Below, piece by piece: positions 1 through 5,797 of a DNA stretch of 9,508 bases. The stretch covers positions 1-9,508 of the forward strand of contig DAOWMA010000048.1 of NCBI GenBank assembly GCA_030643345.1, in the 5' to 3' direction. This DNA comes from Spirochaetaceae bacterium (lineage in GTDB: Bacteria > Spirochaetota > Spirochaetia > B11-G9). The notes below the pieces were generated by a model. It saw only the letters and a program-made list of their open reading frames with translations, ran no database searches and was not told where the DNA came from. The position numbers were made by a program, and so were the translations under genes. Positions within the stretch are counted from its first letter, which is position 1. Each line of letters starts with the position of its first letter.

Positions 1-18
1 ATCTGCTATTATTAGACA

Positions 19-540
19 ATGCAGAACACCTATATTTCAAATAAACTTATAAAAACAATTTTATCCGGTTATAAACTTCCATGGGATGGTATTCATGGGA
101 TAACACACTGGGCACGGGTAATAGAAAATGGTTTTCGCATTGCTGAACAAAATGGGGCAGATCCTGAAATTGTCGCACTATTTGCTGTTTTTCATGACTG
201 CAGGCGTCAAAATGAAAGCAGAGATAATGGGCACGGCAAAAAAGGTGCAGACTTCGCTTATACCTTAAAGGGTAATCTTCTTACTCTTAGTGATTATAAA
301 TTTGATTTGCTCTACTATGCCTGTTCACATCATACAGAAGGGGAAACAAAAGGTGACATTACCGTAAGAACATGCTGGGATTCTGACCGGCTCGATCTTT
401 ACAGGGTAGACATTAAAGCTGATCCTGATAAACTTTGTACAGAAGAAGCAAAGAACCCAGAAATTCTTGCCTGGGCAGAGAAAAGGGCTAAAGACAGATT
501 TGCTCCGAAAATTGTGGATTTGTGGAAGAAATTTACCTGA
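19..540 (+). CDS. HD-domain protein (putative metal-dependent phosphohydrolase), 173 aa
   Basis: Small soluble single-domain protein with the spaced histidine/aspartate pattern of the HD superfamily: H30 in an ITHWARV segment, H59-D60 (the HD doublet), H72, a paired H104-H105 after Cys, and D121/D123 in a DSDRLDL segment. In this superfamily these residues bind one or two metal ions and support phosphomonoester or phosphodiester hydrolysis. No membrane segment, signal peptide or second domain is visible, so the substrate cannot be named; nucleotides are only a guess. The frame has a stop at 13-15, so the ATG at 19 is the first possible start. It is not preceded by a convincing Shine-Dalgarno sequence, so translation may be weak, coupled to an upstream gene outside the window, or leaderless. 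It is convergent with the oxidoreductase operon and shares no operon with anything visible. Confidence 0.85.
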   Translation: MQNTYISNKLIKTILSGYKLPWDGIHGITHWARVIENGFRIAEQNGADPEIVALFAVFHDCRRQNESRDNGHGKKGADFAYTLKGNLLTLSDYKFDLLYYACSHHTEGETKGDITVRTCWDSDRLDLYRVDIKADPDKLCTEEAKNPEILAWAEKRAKDRFAPKIVDLWKKFT

Positions 541-546
541 CTAATT

Positions 547-575
547 GTAGAGACACCCCAATTGGGTATCTCTAC
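547..575. repeat. 12-bp-stem palindrome between convergent genes, possible bidirectional transcription end
   Basis: The left arm GTAGAGACACCC (547-558) and right arm GGGTATCTCTAC (564-575) are complementary except for one position, with a 5-nt loop. In the minus-strand transcript the odd pair is a U-G wobble, so the stem is continuous for the oxidoreductase operon. In the plus-strand transcript it is a C-A mismatch. No T-tract follows on either side, so this is not a canonical intrinsic terminator. It lies 7 bp after the HD gene's stop and 20 bp after the gamma-subunit stop. The shape resembles short dispersed palindromes found many times in some bacterial genomes, but copy number cannot be judged here. 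Confidence 0.7.
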
Positions 576-595
576 TAATGTTAATCATCATAATT

Positions 596-1126
596 CTACG
601 AATTTGCTTTCTTCAAAACCTTGATATTTGTATCATTGTGCTTTCTGTTTCTTGCAGAAATTACAACATCAAGTGCCTTTATTACAGAATCAAGACTTGC
701 TATTTCCGGCTTTAGAGCCTGAAGTTTCCCAATAGCAGCCATATTTGCAGCCCGAAGACTGCCCTCAGCTTCTGAGATATCATTAGCCTTAATTCCAACA
801 GTAGTAATATCTGTTCGCTTTGGTTTTTGATCTATTAGTGAACTGTTATAAATTAAGAGTCCTCCGGGTTTTACCCTTGGTTCAAATTTTGCCAATGAAG
901 GTGCATTCATAACTATAGCAATACTGGGTTTTGGGACCGTAGGACTGCTGATCTCTTTGTCAGATATTACAACAGAGCAGTTTGCTGTACCTCCCCTCAT
1001 CTCTGCTCCATAACTTGGAATATGGGACACATACTTATTTTCATTCATGGCGGCAACACAAAGCAGTTTACCTGCCATTATTACTCCCTGCCCGCCGAAT
1101 CCTGCAACAATTATTTCTTCATGCAT
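596..1126 (-). CDS. korC: 2-oxoacid:ferredoxin oxidoreductase, gamma subunit (KorC/VorC-like), 176 aa
   Basis: Gamma subunit of a four-subunit 2-oxoacid:acceptor oxidoreductase, the part that helps hold the CoA-binding face of the complex. The N-terminal glycine-rich motif GFGGQGV lies at residues 9-15, followed by the family hallmark SYGAEMRGG at 38-46 and a conserved TAN segment near 47-49. The length of 176 aa is usual for a stand-alone gamma domain. The ATG at 1126 has an AGGAG about 9 bp upstream, which supports this start. It is the last gene of the operon, separated from the beta gene by 34 bp (1127-1160), and ends 20 bp from the palindrome at 547-575. Substrate specificity is not set by this subunit. 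The kor name follows the family and does not imply that 2-oxoglutarate is the substrate. Confidence 0.93.
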   Translation of the reverse strand: MHEEIIVAGFGGQGVIMAGKLLCVAAMNENKYVSHIPSYGAEMRGGTANCSVVISDKEISSPTVPKPSIAIVMNAPSLAKFEPRVKPGGLLIYNSSLIDQKPKRTDITTVGIKANDISEAEGSLRAANMAAIGKLQALKPEIASLDSVIKALDVVISARNRKHNDTNIKVLKKANS

Positions 1127-1160
1127 ACGATATATCTCCTGTTAATATTATAATTCAACC

Positions 1161-1916
1161 TCAATTGTCCCTAAAATTACCTAATGGATAGTAGGGGACC
1201 ATTGTATCTTTAACCCAGTTAGCTGCTTCCTGAGGTTTCATTCCCCAGTTTGTCGGGCAGGTTGACAATACCTCAATAAATGAATAGCCACGCCCCTCAA
1301 TCTGATTTTTAATACCCTTCTTTATTGCTTTTTTTGTCTTAAGAGTATTTTTAAAATCATAGATAGAACATCGCTCAATAAAAACAGGACGTTCAAGGGT
1401 ATTTAGAAGTTCACATCCACGAATAGGAAATCCAACATCCATAGGATCTCTGCCGTAAGGAGTTGTAGCAGTAATCTGCTTCTCCATTGTTGTAGGAGCC
1501 ATCTGCCCACCTGTCATTCCGTATATTGCATTGTTAATAAATATGGTTGTAATGTTTTCTCCCCTGTTGGCAGCATGAATTGCTTCACCTGTACCAATAG
1601 CCAGAAGGTCTCCATCACCCTGATAGGCAACTACAATACTATCCGGATTAACTCGCTTAAGACCGGTTGCCACAGCAGGAGCTCTGCCATGAGATGCTTC
1701 ACACCCGTCAAAATTCATATAGTCATAAATTAAAACAGAACATCCAACCGGTGCAACAATAATTGCCTTTTCTCTGACACCAAGCTCATCAATAACCTCT
1801 GCAAGAAGCTTGTGAACTATACCATGACCACATCCGGGACAGTAATGTGTAACTTTATCCACCAGAGCTTCCGGTTTGTCATAAACATATTTAAAATCTT
1901 TGGTTTTAGTTTCCAT
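1161..1916 (-). CDS. korB: 2-oxoacid:ferredoxin oxidoreductase, beta subunit (thiamine diphosphate-binding), 251 aa
   Basis: Catalytic beta subunit that binds thiamine diphosphate and the proximal [4Fe-4S] cluster. The cofactor motif is GDGD (100-103) with N128-N129 about 27 residues on, the standard GDG-NN spacing. Cysteines C26 and C29 (CPGCGH), C59 and C220 (STCPTNWG) match the four cluster ligands known in archaeal two-subunit relatives. The C-terminus YYPLGNF is typical of the VorA/KorB type. I place the start at ATG 1916: an AGGAGG lies 10 bp upstream and the protein then begins METKTKDF, as relatives do. The open frame runs 23 codons further (to 1985), but those codons lie wholly within the alpha gene. 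The gene overlaps the end of the alpha gene by 11 bp (1906-1916), implying translational coupling and equal subunit output. The substrate is not determinable. Confidence 0.95.
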   Translation of the reverse strand: METKTKDFKYVYDKPEALVDKVTHYCPGCGHGIVHKLLAEVIDELGVREKAIIVAPVGCSVLIYDYMNFDGCEASHGRAPAVATGLKRVNPDSIVVAYQGDGDLLAIGTGEAIHAANRGENITTIFINNAIYGMTGGQMAPTTMEKQITATTPYGRDPMDVGFPIRGCELLNTLERPVFIERCSIYDFKNTLKTKKAIKKGIKNQIEGRGYSFIEVLSTCPTNWGMKPQEAANWVKDTMVPYYPLGNFRDN

Positions 1917-2958
1917 AAGCTTTGATCCTCCTCTTAATCTCATCGGTTTCAGGAAGCATTCCGCCGGACCTGCCGTAAAAATCAACCCTTTCCGGATCTT
2001 TAACAGATAACTTTACATCCTCAATCATTTGACCAAGACTCATTTCTACTGTTAATATCTTCTTCGCTTTAGCGGATGCAATCCGCAAAGCTTCTGCAGG
2101 GAAAGGCCAGGCTGTAATAAGTCTGAATAGACCTGCTTTAATACCCTCTTCCCTCAATTCATTTACAGCTTCACGACATATTCTGGAACTGGTCCCATAA
2201 GCTACCAGCAGATAGTCTGCATCTTCTGTTAAATAAGACTCGGACCGGCATTCTTTGGCACTTATCTTTTTATACTTTTCATCCAGAACAAGATTTAACT
2301 CCTCCAAAGAAGTTTCCGGTACTAACCTTAAAGATGCAACTTTATTTGGTTTGCGCCCCTTTGCTCCTGTTAAAGCCCAGGGTTTCTCAAAGACTTTACC
2401 AGTTGGTTTCGGCAGAACCAGTGCTTCAGATATTTGACCTAAATAGCCATCTCCAAGAATTAAAACTGCTATTCTGTATTCATCTGCAAGATCAAAAGCC
2501 AATACAGTAAGATCTGCCATCTCCTGCACTGTAGCCGGGGTAAGGACCAGTTGTCTGTAATCACCATTTCCACCACCCCTTGTAGACTGAAAGTAATCAC
2601 CTTGCGAACCGGCAATATTCCCTAGACCGGGACCGCCTCTCATAATGTTAACAACAACACACGGGAGCTCTGCACCGGCTATATAGGAAAGTCCTTCCTG
2701 TTTCAAGCTGATTCCAGGCGAACTGCTGGATGTCATTACCCTTGCCCCGGCTGCAGATGCACCATAAACCATATTAATTGCTGCCAGCTCACTTTCAGCC
2801 TGAAGAAATGTTCCTCCCTCCTGGGGAAGCCGTCTTGACATGTAAGCCGGGACCTCATTCTGAGGTGTAATGGGATAGCCGAAATAGAACCTGCAGCCCG
2901 CAATGATTGCAGCTTCTCCAAGGGCTTCATTTCCCTTCATAAGAATTTTTTCATTCAT
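1906..2958 (-). CDS. vorB: 2-oxoacid:ferredoxin oxidoreductase, alpha subunit (VorB/KorA family), 350 aa
   Basis: Alpha subunit carrying the pyrimidine-binding half of the thiamine site and the substrate-binding domain. Seen: GYPITPQNE near residues 27-35, AESE at 54-57, a serine-rich TSSSSPGISLKQEG at 76-89, RGGPGLGN at 107-114, and a C-terminal transketolase-C-like domain with VEMSLGQM at 304-311. The overall form, about 350 aa with YPITPQNE and SSSSPGISLKQEG, is closest in my memory to proteins annotated VorB (3-methyl-2-oxobutanoate:ferredoxin oxidoreductase). The same architecture is also labelled KorA, so branched-chain 2-oxo acids or 2-oxoglutarate are both possible. ATG 2958 has AAGGA 7 bp upstream, and that Shine-Dalgarno sequence overlaps the stop of the ferredoxin-like gene, 4 bp away. 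The reaction is 2-oxo acid + CoA + oxidised ferredoxin to acyl-CoA + CO2 + reduced ferredoxin. Confidence 0.95.
   Translation of the reverse strand: MNEKILMKGNEALGEAAIIAGCRFYFGYPITPQNEVPAYMSRRLPQEGGTFLQAESELAAINMVYGASAAGARVMTSSSSPGISLKQEGLSYIAGAELPCVVVNIMRGGPGLGNIAGSQGDYFQSTRGGGNGDYRQLVLTPATVQEMADLTVLAFDLADEYRIAVLILGDGYLGQISEALVLPKPTGKVFEKPWALTGAKGRKPNKVASLRLVPETSLEELNLVLDEKYKKISAKECRSESYLTEDADYLLVAYGTSSRICREAVNELREEGIKAGLFRLITAWPFPAEALRIASAKAKKILTVEMSLGQMIEDVKLSVKDPERVDFYGRSGGMLPETDEIKRRIKAYGN
1927..1932 (-). promoter_or_regulatory. Ribosome binding site that fixes the beta-subunit start
   Basis: On the minus strand this reads AGGAGG, 10 bp before the ATG at 1916-1914 and inside the final codons of the alpha gene. 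It decides in favour of a 251-residue beta subunit over the 274-residue open frame. Confidence 0.8.
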
Positions 2959-2962
2959 CTCT

Positions 2963-3181
2963 TTATCCTTGTTCGTACTTAATAACTTTGATTACCATAT
3001 CAGGGCAGATTATTGCACACGCCCCGCATGTAGTACATTTTTCCTCATCAATACAGACTGCATACTGCACACCCTGCTTATTAAAGGTATCTGACATGGC
3101 CATAATATTAACCGGGCACACATCATTACAAAGCTCACAGCCCTTACATTTAGCTGTATCTATGATAGGTTTTCCCCGCAT
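2963..3181 (-). CDS. korD: 2x[4Fe-4S] ferredoxin-like delta subunit of 2-oxoacid oxidoreductase, 72 aa
   Basis: Electron-transfer subunit with two complete bacterial-ferredoxin cluster motifs of the CxxCxxCxxxCP form: C12, C15, C18, C22 and C49, C52, C55, C59, each set followed by proline. An extra cysteine, C43, lies between them and is probably not a ligand. It should pass electrons from the beta-subunit cluster to a soluble ferredoxin. ATG 3181 has AAGGAG 7 bp upstream. It is the first gene of the operon, and its stop is 4 bp from the alpha start, with its last codons supplying the alpha ribosome binding site. The order delta-alpha-beta-gamma is the usual arrangement for this enzyme type. 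The length and small N-terminal lead are normal, so it is not a free ferredoxin by context. Confidence 0.94.
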   Translation of the reverse strand: MRGKPIIDTAKCKGCELCNDVCPVNIMAMSDTFNKQGVQYAVCIDEEKCTTCGACAIICPDMVIKVIKYEQG

Positions 3182-3204
3182 AAGGTTTCTCCTTGTTTAA
3201 TAAG

Positions 3205-3237
3205 TGTTTTATTATATGATACACTGTTTTACTATAT
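3205..3237. repeat. 13-bp direct repeat, 20 bp apart, over the putative promoter of the oxidoreductase operon
   Basis: TGTTTTATTATAT (3205-3217) and TGTTTTACTATAT (3225-3237) match at 12 of 13 positions and are offset by exactly 20 bp, about two helical turns. In addition, TGTTTTAT at 3205-3212 is inverted as ATAAAACA at 3236-3243. The repeats lie on both sides of and within the proposed -10 region. This is a plausible binding site for a regulator or bent DNA. The low-complexity AT-rich background makes chance a real alternative. Confidence 0.5.
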
Positions 3238-3244
3238 AAAACAA
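3211..3244 (-). promoter_or_regulatory. Candidate sigma-70-type promoter for the korD-vorB-korB-korC operon
   Basis: On the minus strand a -35-like TTGTTT (3244-3239) is followed after 17 bp by a -10-like TATCAT (3221-3216). An overlapping perfect TATAAT (3216-3211) lies just downstream and could serve instead. Both are 30-40 bp before the korD start at 3181, leaving room for a short leader with AAGGAG. The -35 match is only 3 of 6, and the region is AT-rich, so the assignment is tentative. Confidence 0.4.
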
Positions 3245-3365
3245 ATTCTTTTTCCATTATTTTTCAAAAACTGTTTGTTTTCTGGAAATCAGGCATTAAT
3301 TAGTCTTTTTATTACTATCATCATCGGAGAGGGAAGTAATTCTGAATAAAAAAGGGTACACAATT
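3245..3365. other. Intergenic spacer with no recognised gene
   Basis: This is the central part of the 256-bp gap between the two minus-strand operons (3182-3437). It is AT-rich, has no reading frame with a ribosome binding site, and shows no RNA gene that I recognise. A run of six A residues (3348-3353) reads as T on the minus strand and could aid termination of transporter transcripts after the hairpin at 3386-3428, though it lies over 30 bp beyond that hairpin. Confidence 0.5.
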
Positions 3366-3446
3366 ACTGCTTACTGCCATTTGATAGTTATCAGTAAACA
3401 GTACTTTAATAACTGCTCACTGATAACTGTTTCCTGTTTACTGAAT
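3366..3446. repeat. ACTGNNN heptamer array forming a 17-bp inverted repeat
   Basis: On the plus strand, heptamers follow in exact 7-bp register: ACTGCTC (3412), ACTGATA (3419), ACTGTTT (3426), CCTGTTT (3433), ACTGAAT (3440). A separate pair, ACTGCTT and ACTGCCA, sits at 3366 and 3373. The stretch 3386-3402 carries the same units inverted. As a result 3386-3402 and 3412-3428 form a 17-bp inverted repeat with a 9-nt loop. Its two differences become G-U wobbles in the minus-strand transcript, so the stem is unbroken there. A second pairing, 3391-3401 with 3434-3444 (11 bp, perfect), would compete with it. The last units run into the end of the OppF-like gene and include its stop codon. It may act as a 3' end structure for the transporter mRNA. 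Confidence 0.75.
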
Positions 3447-4505
3447 CTCTTTCCATCTATGGCATGCAACTTTACGACCAGAACCTACATCCTCAAGTTC
3501 CGGTTCCTGTTTTTTACAAATATTAGTAGCATATTTACATCTTGGATGAAATCTACAACCCGAAGGAGGATCGATAGGGTTGGGAACATCTCCAGTAAGA
3601 ATTATCTTCTCAACCTGTGATTCCGGATCCGGTACAGGTATAGCTGAAAGTAATGCCTTAGTGTAGGGATGCAGAGGTGCTTTGAATAATTCAGCTGTCG
3701 GACTTATTTCCATCATTTTACCAAGATACATAACAGCAATACGGTTTGTAATATATTTAACAACAAGTAAATGATGAGTAACAAAAAGATAAGTTAAATC
3801 CAAATTATTCTGAAGGTCCTTTAACAGGTTAAGTATCTGCGCCTGAACTGAAACATCTAAAGCAGAAGTGGGCTCATCCATTAGAATAAATTCAGGATTA
3901 GTGGCCAATGCCCTGGCAATGGCGATTCTCTGTCTCTGACCACCGGAAAACTCATGGGGATATCGCATCATATGCGTCTTCCCAAGCCCGACAGTTTCAA
4001 GCAACTCCAGAACACGTGCTTCAAGAGCCACACCTTTCATCAGTTTATGGGCAACAATAGGTTCACCGACAATATGCTTAACAAGTAATCGGGGGTTCAG
4101 AGAATTTGATGGGTCCTGAAATACAATTTGGAGCTTCTTTCTAAGATCCAGTAGTTTCTTTCCGGAAAATTTGGTCAAATCCAACTCATTCCTCAACTTC
4201 CTAATCTCACCATGATCAGATGCATTCCCATTACTCAGAAGATTTTCCAGCTCATTGATCTTTTCTTCAGGCTGATTAAAGTAAATCCGACCTTCTGATG
4301 CATCGTGAAGTCGCAGCAGAGTTTTTCCAAGAGTTGTTTTACCACACCCGGATTCTCCTACCAGCCCGATACATTCACCTTTTTTAATCTGCAAATCAAC
4401 ACTGTCCACAGCCTTAACATCTGCAATGTGTTTTTTGAATACTCCACCTTTAACAGGATAATATTTTCTCAGTCCGCGGATATCAACTAGTATTTCATTG
4501 TTCAT
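3438..4505 (-). CDS. oppF: Peptide-type ABC importer ATP-binding protein (OppF/DppF family), 355 aa
   Basis: Cytoplasmic ATPase that pairs with the OppD-like protein to power import. Walker A is GESGCGKT (50-57), Q-loop Q130 in VFQDP, signature FSGGQ (186-190), Walker B ILMDEP (207-212), D-loop SALD, and H-loop H244. The residue after the H-loop histidine is another histidine where aspartate is usual. The C-terminal oligopeptide-transporter domain has GCRFHPRC (316-323) and cysteines C317, C323, C330, C348, spaced like the [4Fe-4S] ligands reported for DppD ATPases. About 30 extra residues, helical and charged, sit near 77-112 between Walker A and the Q-loop. The start ATG 4505 shares one base with the upstream stop (TAATG) and has AGGAAG 5 bp before it. 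The final CAG-TAA codons lie within the heptamer repeat. Peptide is the likeliest cargo, but relatives carry sugars or nickel. Confidence 0.94.
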   Translation of the reverse strand: MNNEILVDIRGLRKYYPVKGGVFKKHIADVKAVDSVDLQIKKGECIGLVGESGCGKTTLGKTLLRLHDASEGRIYFNQPEEKINELENLLSNGNASDHGEIRKLRNELDLTKFSGKKLLDLRKKLQIVFQDPSNSLNPRLLVKHIVGEPIVAHKLMKGVALEARVLELLETVGLGKTHMMRYPHEFSGGQRQRIAIARALATNPEFILMDEPTSALDVSVQAQILNLLKDLQNNLDLTYLFVTHHLLVVKYITNRIAVMYLGKMMEISPTAELFKAPLHPYTKALLSAIPVPDPESQVEKIILTGDVPNPIDPPSGCRFHPRCKYATNICKKQEPELEDVGSGRKVACHRWKEIQ

Positions 4506-5797
4506 TATTTCTTCCTATATAGATGGCATGCTACAGAGTGACCATCCTTCATCATCAGCATTTCCGGTTTTTGACTTTTACAGATTTCCATTACATCAGG
4601 ACATCTTGGATGAAATCTACATCCTGATGGCGGTGTTATAAGGTTTGGAACAGTACCTGGAATTGTCTGTAATTTCTCACCAATTTCACCTTTTGGTACA
4701 GATTTCAAAAGCCCTTTAGTATAAGGATGCATGGGTTCTTTAAAAAGGTCCTTCACTGATGCTGTCTCACAAGTGTCGCCGGCATACATTACTGTTACAC
4801 GATCACAAATCTCCGCAACCACACCCAAATCATGAGTTATAAATAGTACAGAAGATATCTGTGTTTTTTTCAGCTGCCTTATCAGGTCCAGAATCTGAGC
4901 CTGAATAGTAACATCCAGATTCGATGTGGGCTCATCCGCTATAAGTAAGGTTGGATTACACGCAAGAGCAATACTGATTACGATTCGCTGCTGCATTCCC
5001 CCGGATAATTCATGGGGATACCTGTCTACAATATTCCCGGGGTTCGGAACTCCAAGATCAGTTAAGAGCTCTATGACCTTTTCTCTTACAGCAGCGTTAA
5101 TCCTCCTTACATATCTCCTGATGATTGGAGTTTTAAGCTGCAGACGCACTTTGAGTCCCTGCTTATTCAATCTCTCCCGATTAACCAGCAGCCTTTTATG
5201 CTTTTCCAAAGATTTACTGTCTGTTTTCCCCTCGGTCCTGTATAGATCACTGTCTATTTTTACTATTTCGGTTTTATATCTTTCAAGATCGTCAGTTTCA
5301 TTTTGAAGAAGTCTTTTATGAAACTTCCTCCACATTCGAAAGAGAGAGTTCGAATTTTCATCTATTTTTTTATCAAGTGTTTTGACTGCAAGCTTTATCA
5401 TCTCCCCGCGTCTATGGAGTAAAAAGCTCTCCCCAACCTGAAATCCAATAGACAACACAGGGTTCAGGGCAGTCCCTGCTTCCTGGAAGATCATAGAGAT
5501 ATCATTGCCCCGGATCGACTGCATATATGCTTCGCTCCGTTTAAGAATATCAATTCCCTTATTCCTGTCCTTTTCATTAAAAAACAGGACAACTTTACCT
5601 TCTTCGATTTTTCCGGGAGCCTGGACTATTCTCATCATCGACCGGACAGATACACTCTTCCCACAACCTGATTCCCCTACAAGACCATAGGTTTCTCCAT
5701 TATTGACTACCAGACTAACCCCGTTTAAGGCTTTTACAACCCCTTCGAAGGTGTAGAAATTAGTTCTTAATTCTTCGGCTTCTACCAGTTTTTCCAC
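4505..5797 (-). CDS. oppD: Peptide-type ABC importer ATP-binding protein (OppD/DppD family) with large insertion, 430 aa
   Basis: Second cytoplasmic ATPase of the importer. Walker A is GESGCGKS (41-48), Q-loop Q105 in MIFQEAG, signature LSGGM (264-268), Walker B LLIADEP (284-290), D-loop SNLD, and H-loop H322. The C-terminal domain has GCRFHPRCP (392-400) and the four-cysteine set C393, C399, C407, C424 that may hold a [4Fe-4S] cluster. At 430 aa it is about 100 longer than usual. The excess lies at about residues 131-232, between Q-loop and signature, and is strongly charged and probably helical or coiled-coil. Translation begins at GTG 5797, whose first G is also the last base of the preceding TAG. 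AGGAGG lies 5 bp upstream, so the GTG start is well supported. The 1-bp overlaps at both ends indicate tight coupling with its neighbours. Confidence 0.94.
   Translation of the reverse strand: MEKLVEAEELRTNFYTFEGVVKALNGVSLVVNNGETYGLVGESGCGKSVSVRSMMRIVQAPGKIEEGKVVLFFNEKDRNKGIDILKRSEAYMQSIRGNDISMIFQEAGTALNPVLSIGFQVGESFLLHRRGEMIKLAVKTLDKKIDENSNSLFRMWRKFHKRLLQNETDDLERYKTEIVKIDSDLYRTEGKTDSKSLEKHKRLLVNRERLNKQGLKVRLQLKTPIIRRYVRRINAAVREKVIELLTDLGVPNPGNIVDRYPHELSGGMQQRIVISIALACNPTLLIADEPTSNLDVTIQAQILDLIRQLKKTQISSVLFITHDLGVVAEICDRVTVMYAGDTCETASVKDLFKEPMHPYTKGLLKSVPKGEIGEKLQTIPGTVPNLITPPSGCRFHPRCPDVMEICKSQKPEMLMMKDGHSVACHLYRKK

Noticed and set aside
3..44. Possible C-terminal end of an upstream gene in another frame (ending at the TAA near 42-44)
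   Set aside because: Only about 13 codons are visible, too few to support a gene, though it could explain how the HD gene is translated.
2736..2930. 64-residue minus-strand frame inside the alpha-subunit gene
   Set aside because: It overlaps conserved alpha-subunit motifs in another frame and shows no independent coding evidence.
2963..3181. The 72-residue ferredoxin as an independent soluble electron carrier
   Set aside because: It has 4-bp spacing to the alpha gene, shares its ribosome binding site region with that gene, and the delta-alpha-beta-gamma order shows it is a subunit of the enzyme.
3366..3446. CRISPR array or attachment site
   Set aside because: The units are 7 bp, adjacent, without spacers, and there are no cas genes or integrase in the window; a simple heptamer repeat with inverted symmetry explains it better.
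3381..3620. 79-residue plus-strand frame starting in the heptamer repeat
   Set aside because: Most of it is antisense to the oppF 3' end; there is no ribosome binding site, and the start lies inside repeat sequence.
4926..5306. 126-residue open frame on the plus strand, antisense to oppD
   Set aside because: It lies wholly inside a well-supported gene, has no ribosome binding site and no recognisable domain; it is the complementary shadow of oppD.
3434..5797. Nickel or sugar specificity for the importer
   Set aside because: The ATPases and permeases belong to a family with mixed cargo, and nothing in the visible binding protein fixes the ligand; peptide type is kept only as the most general label.
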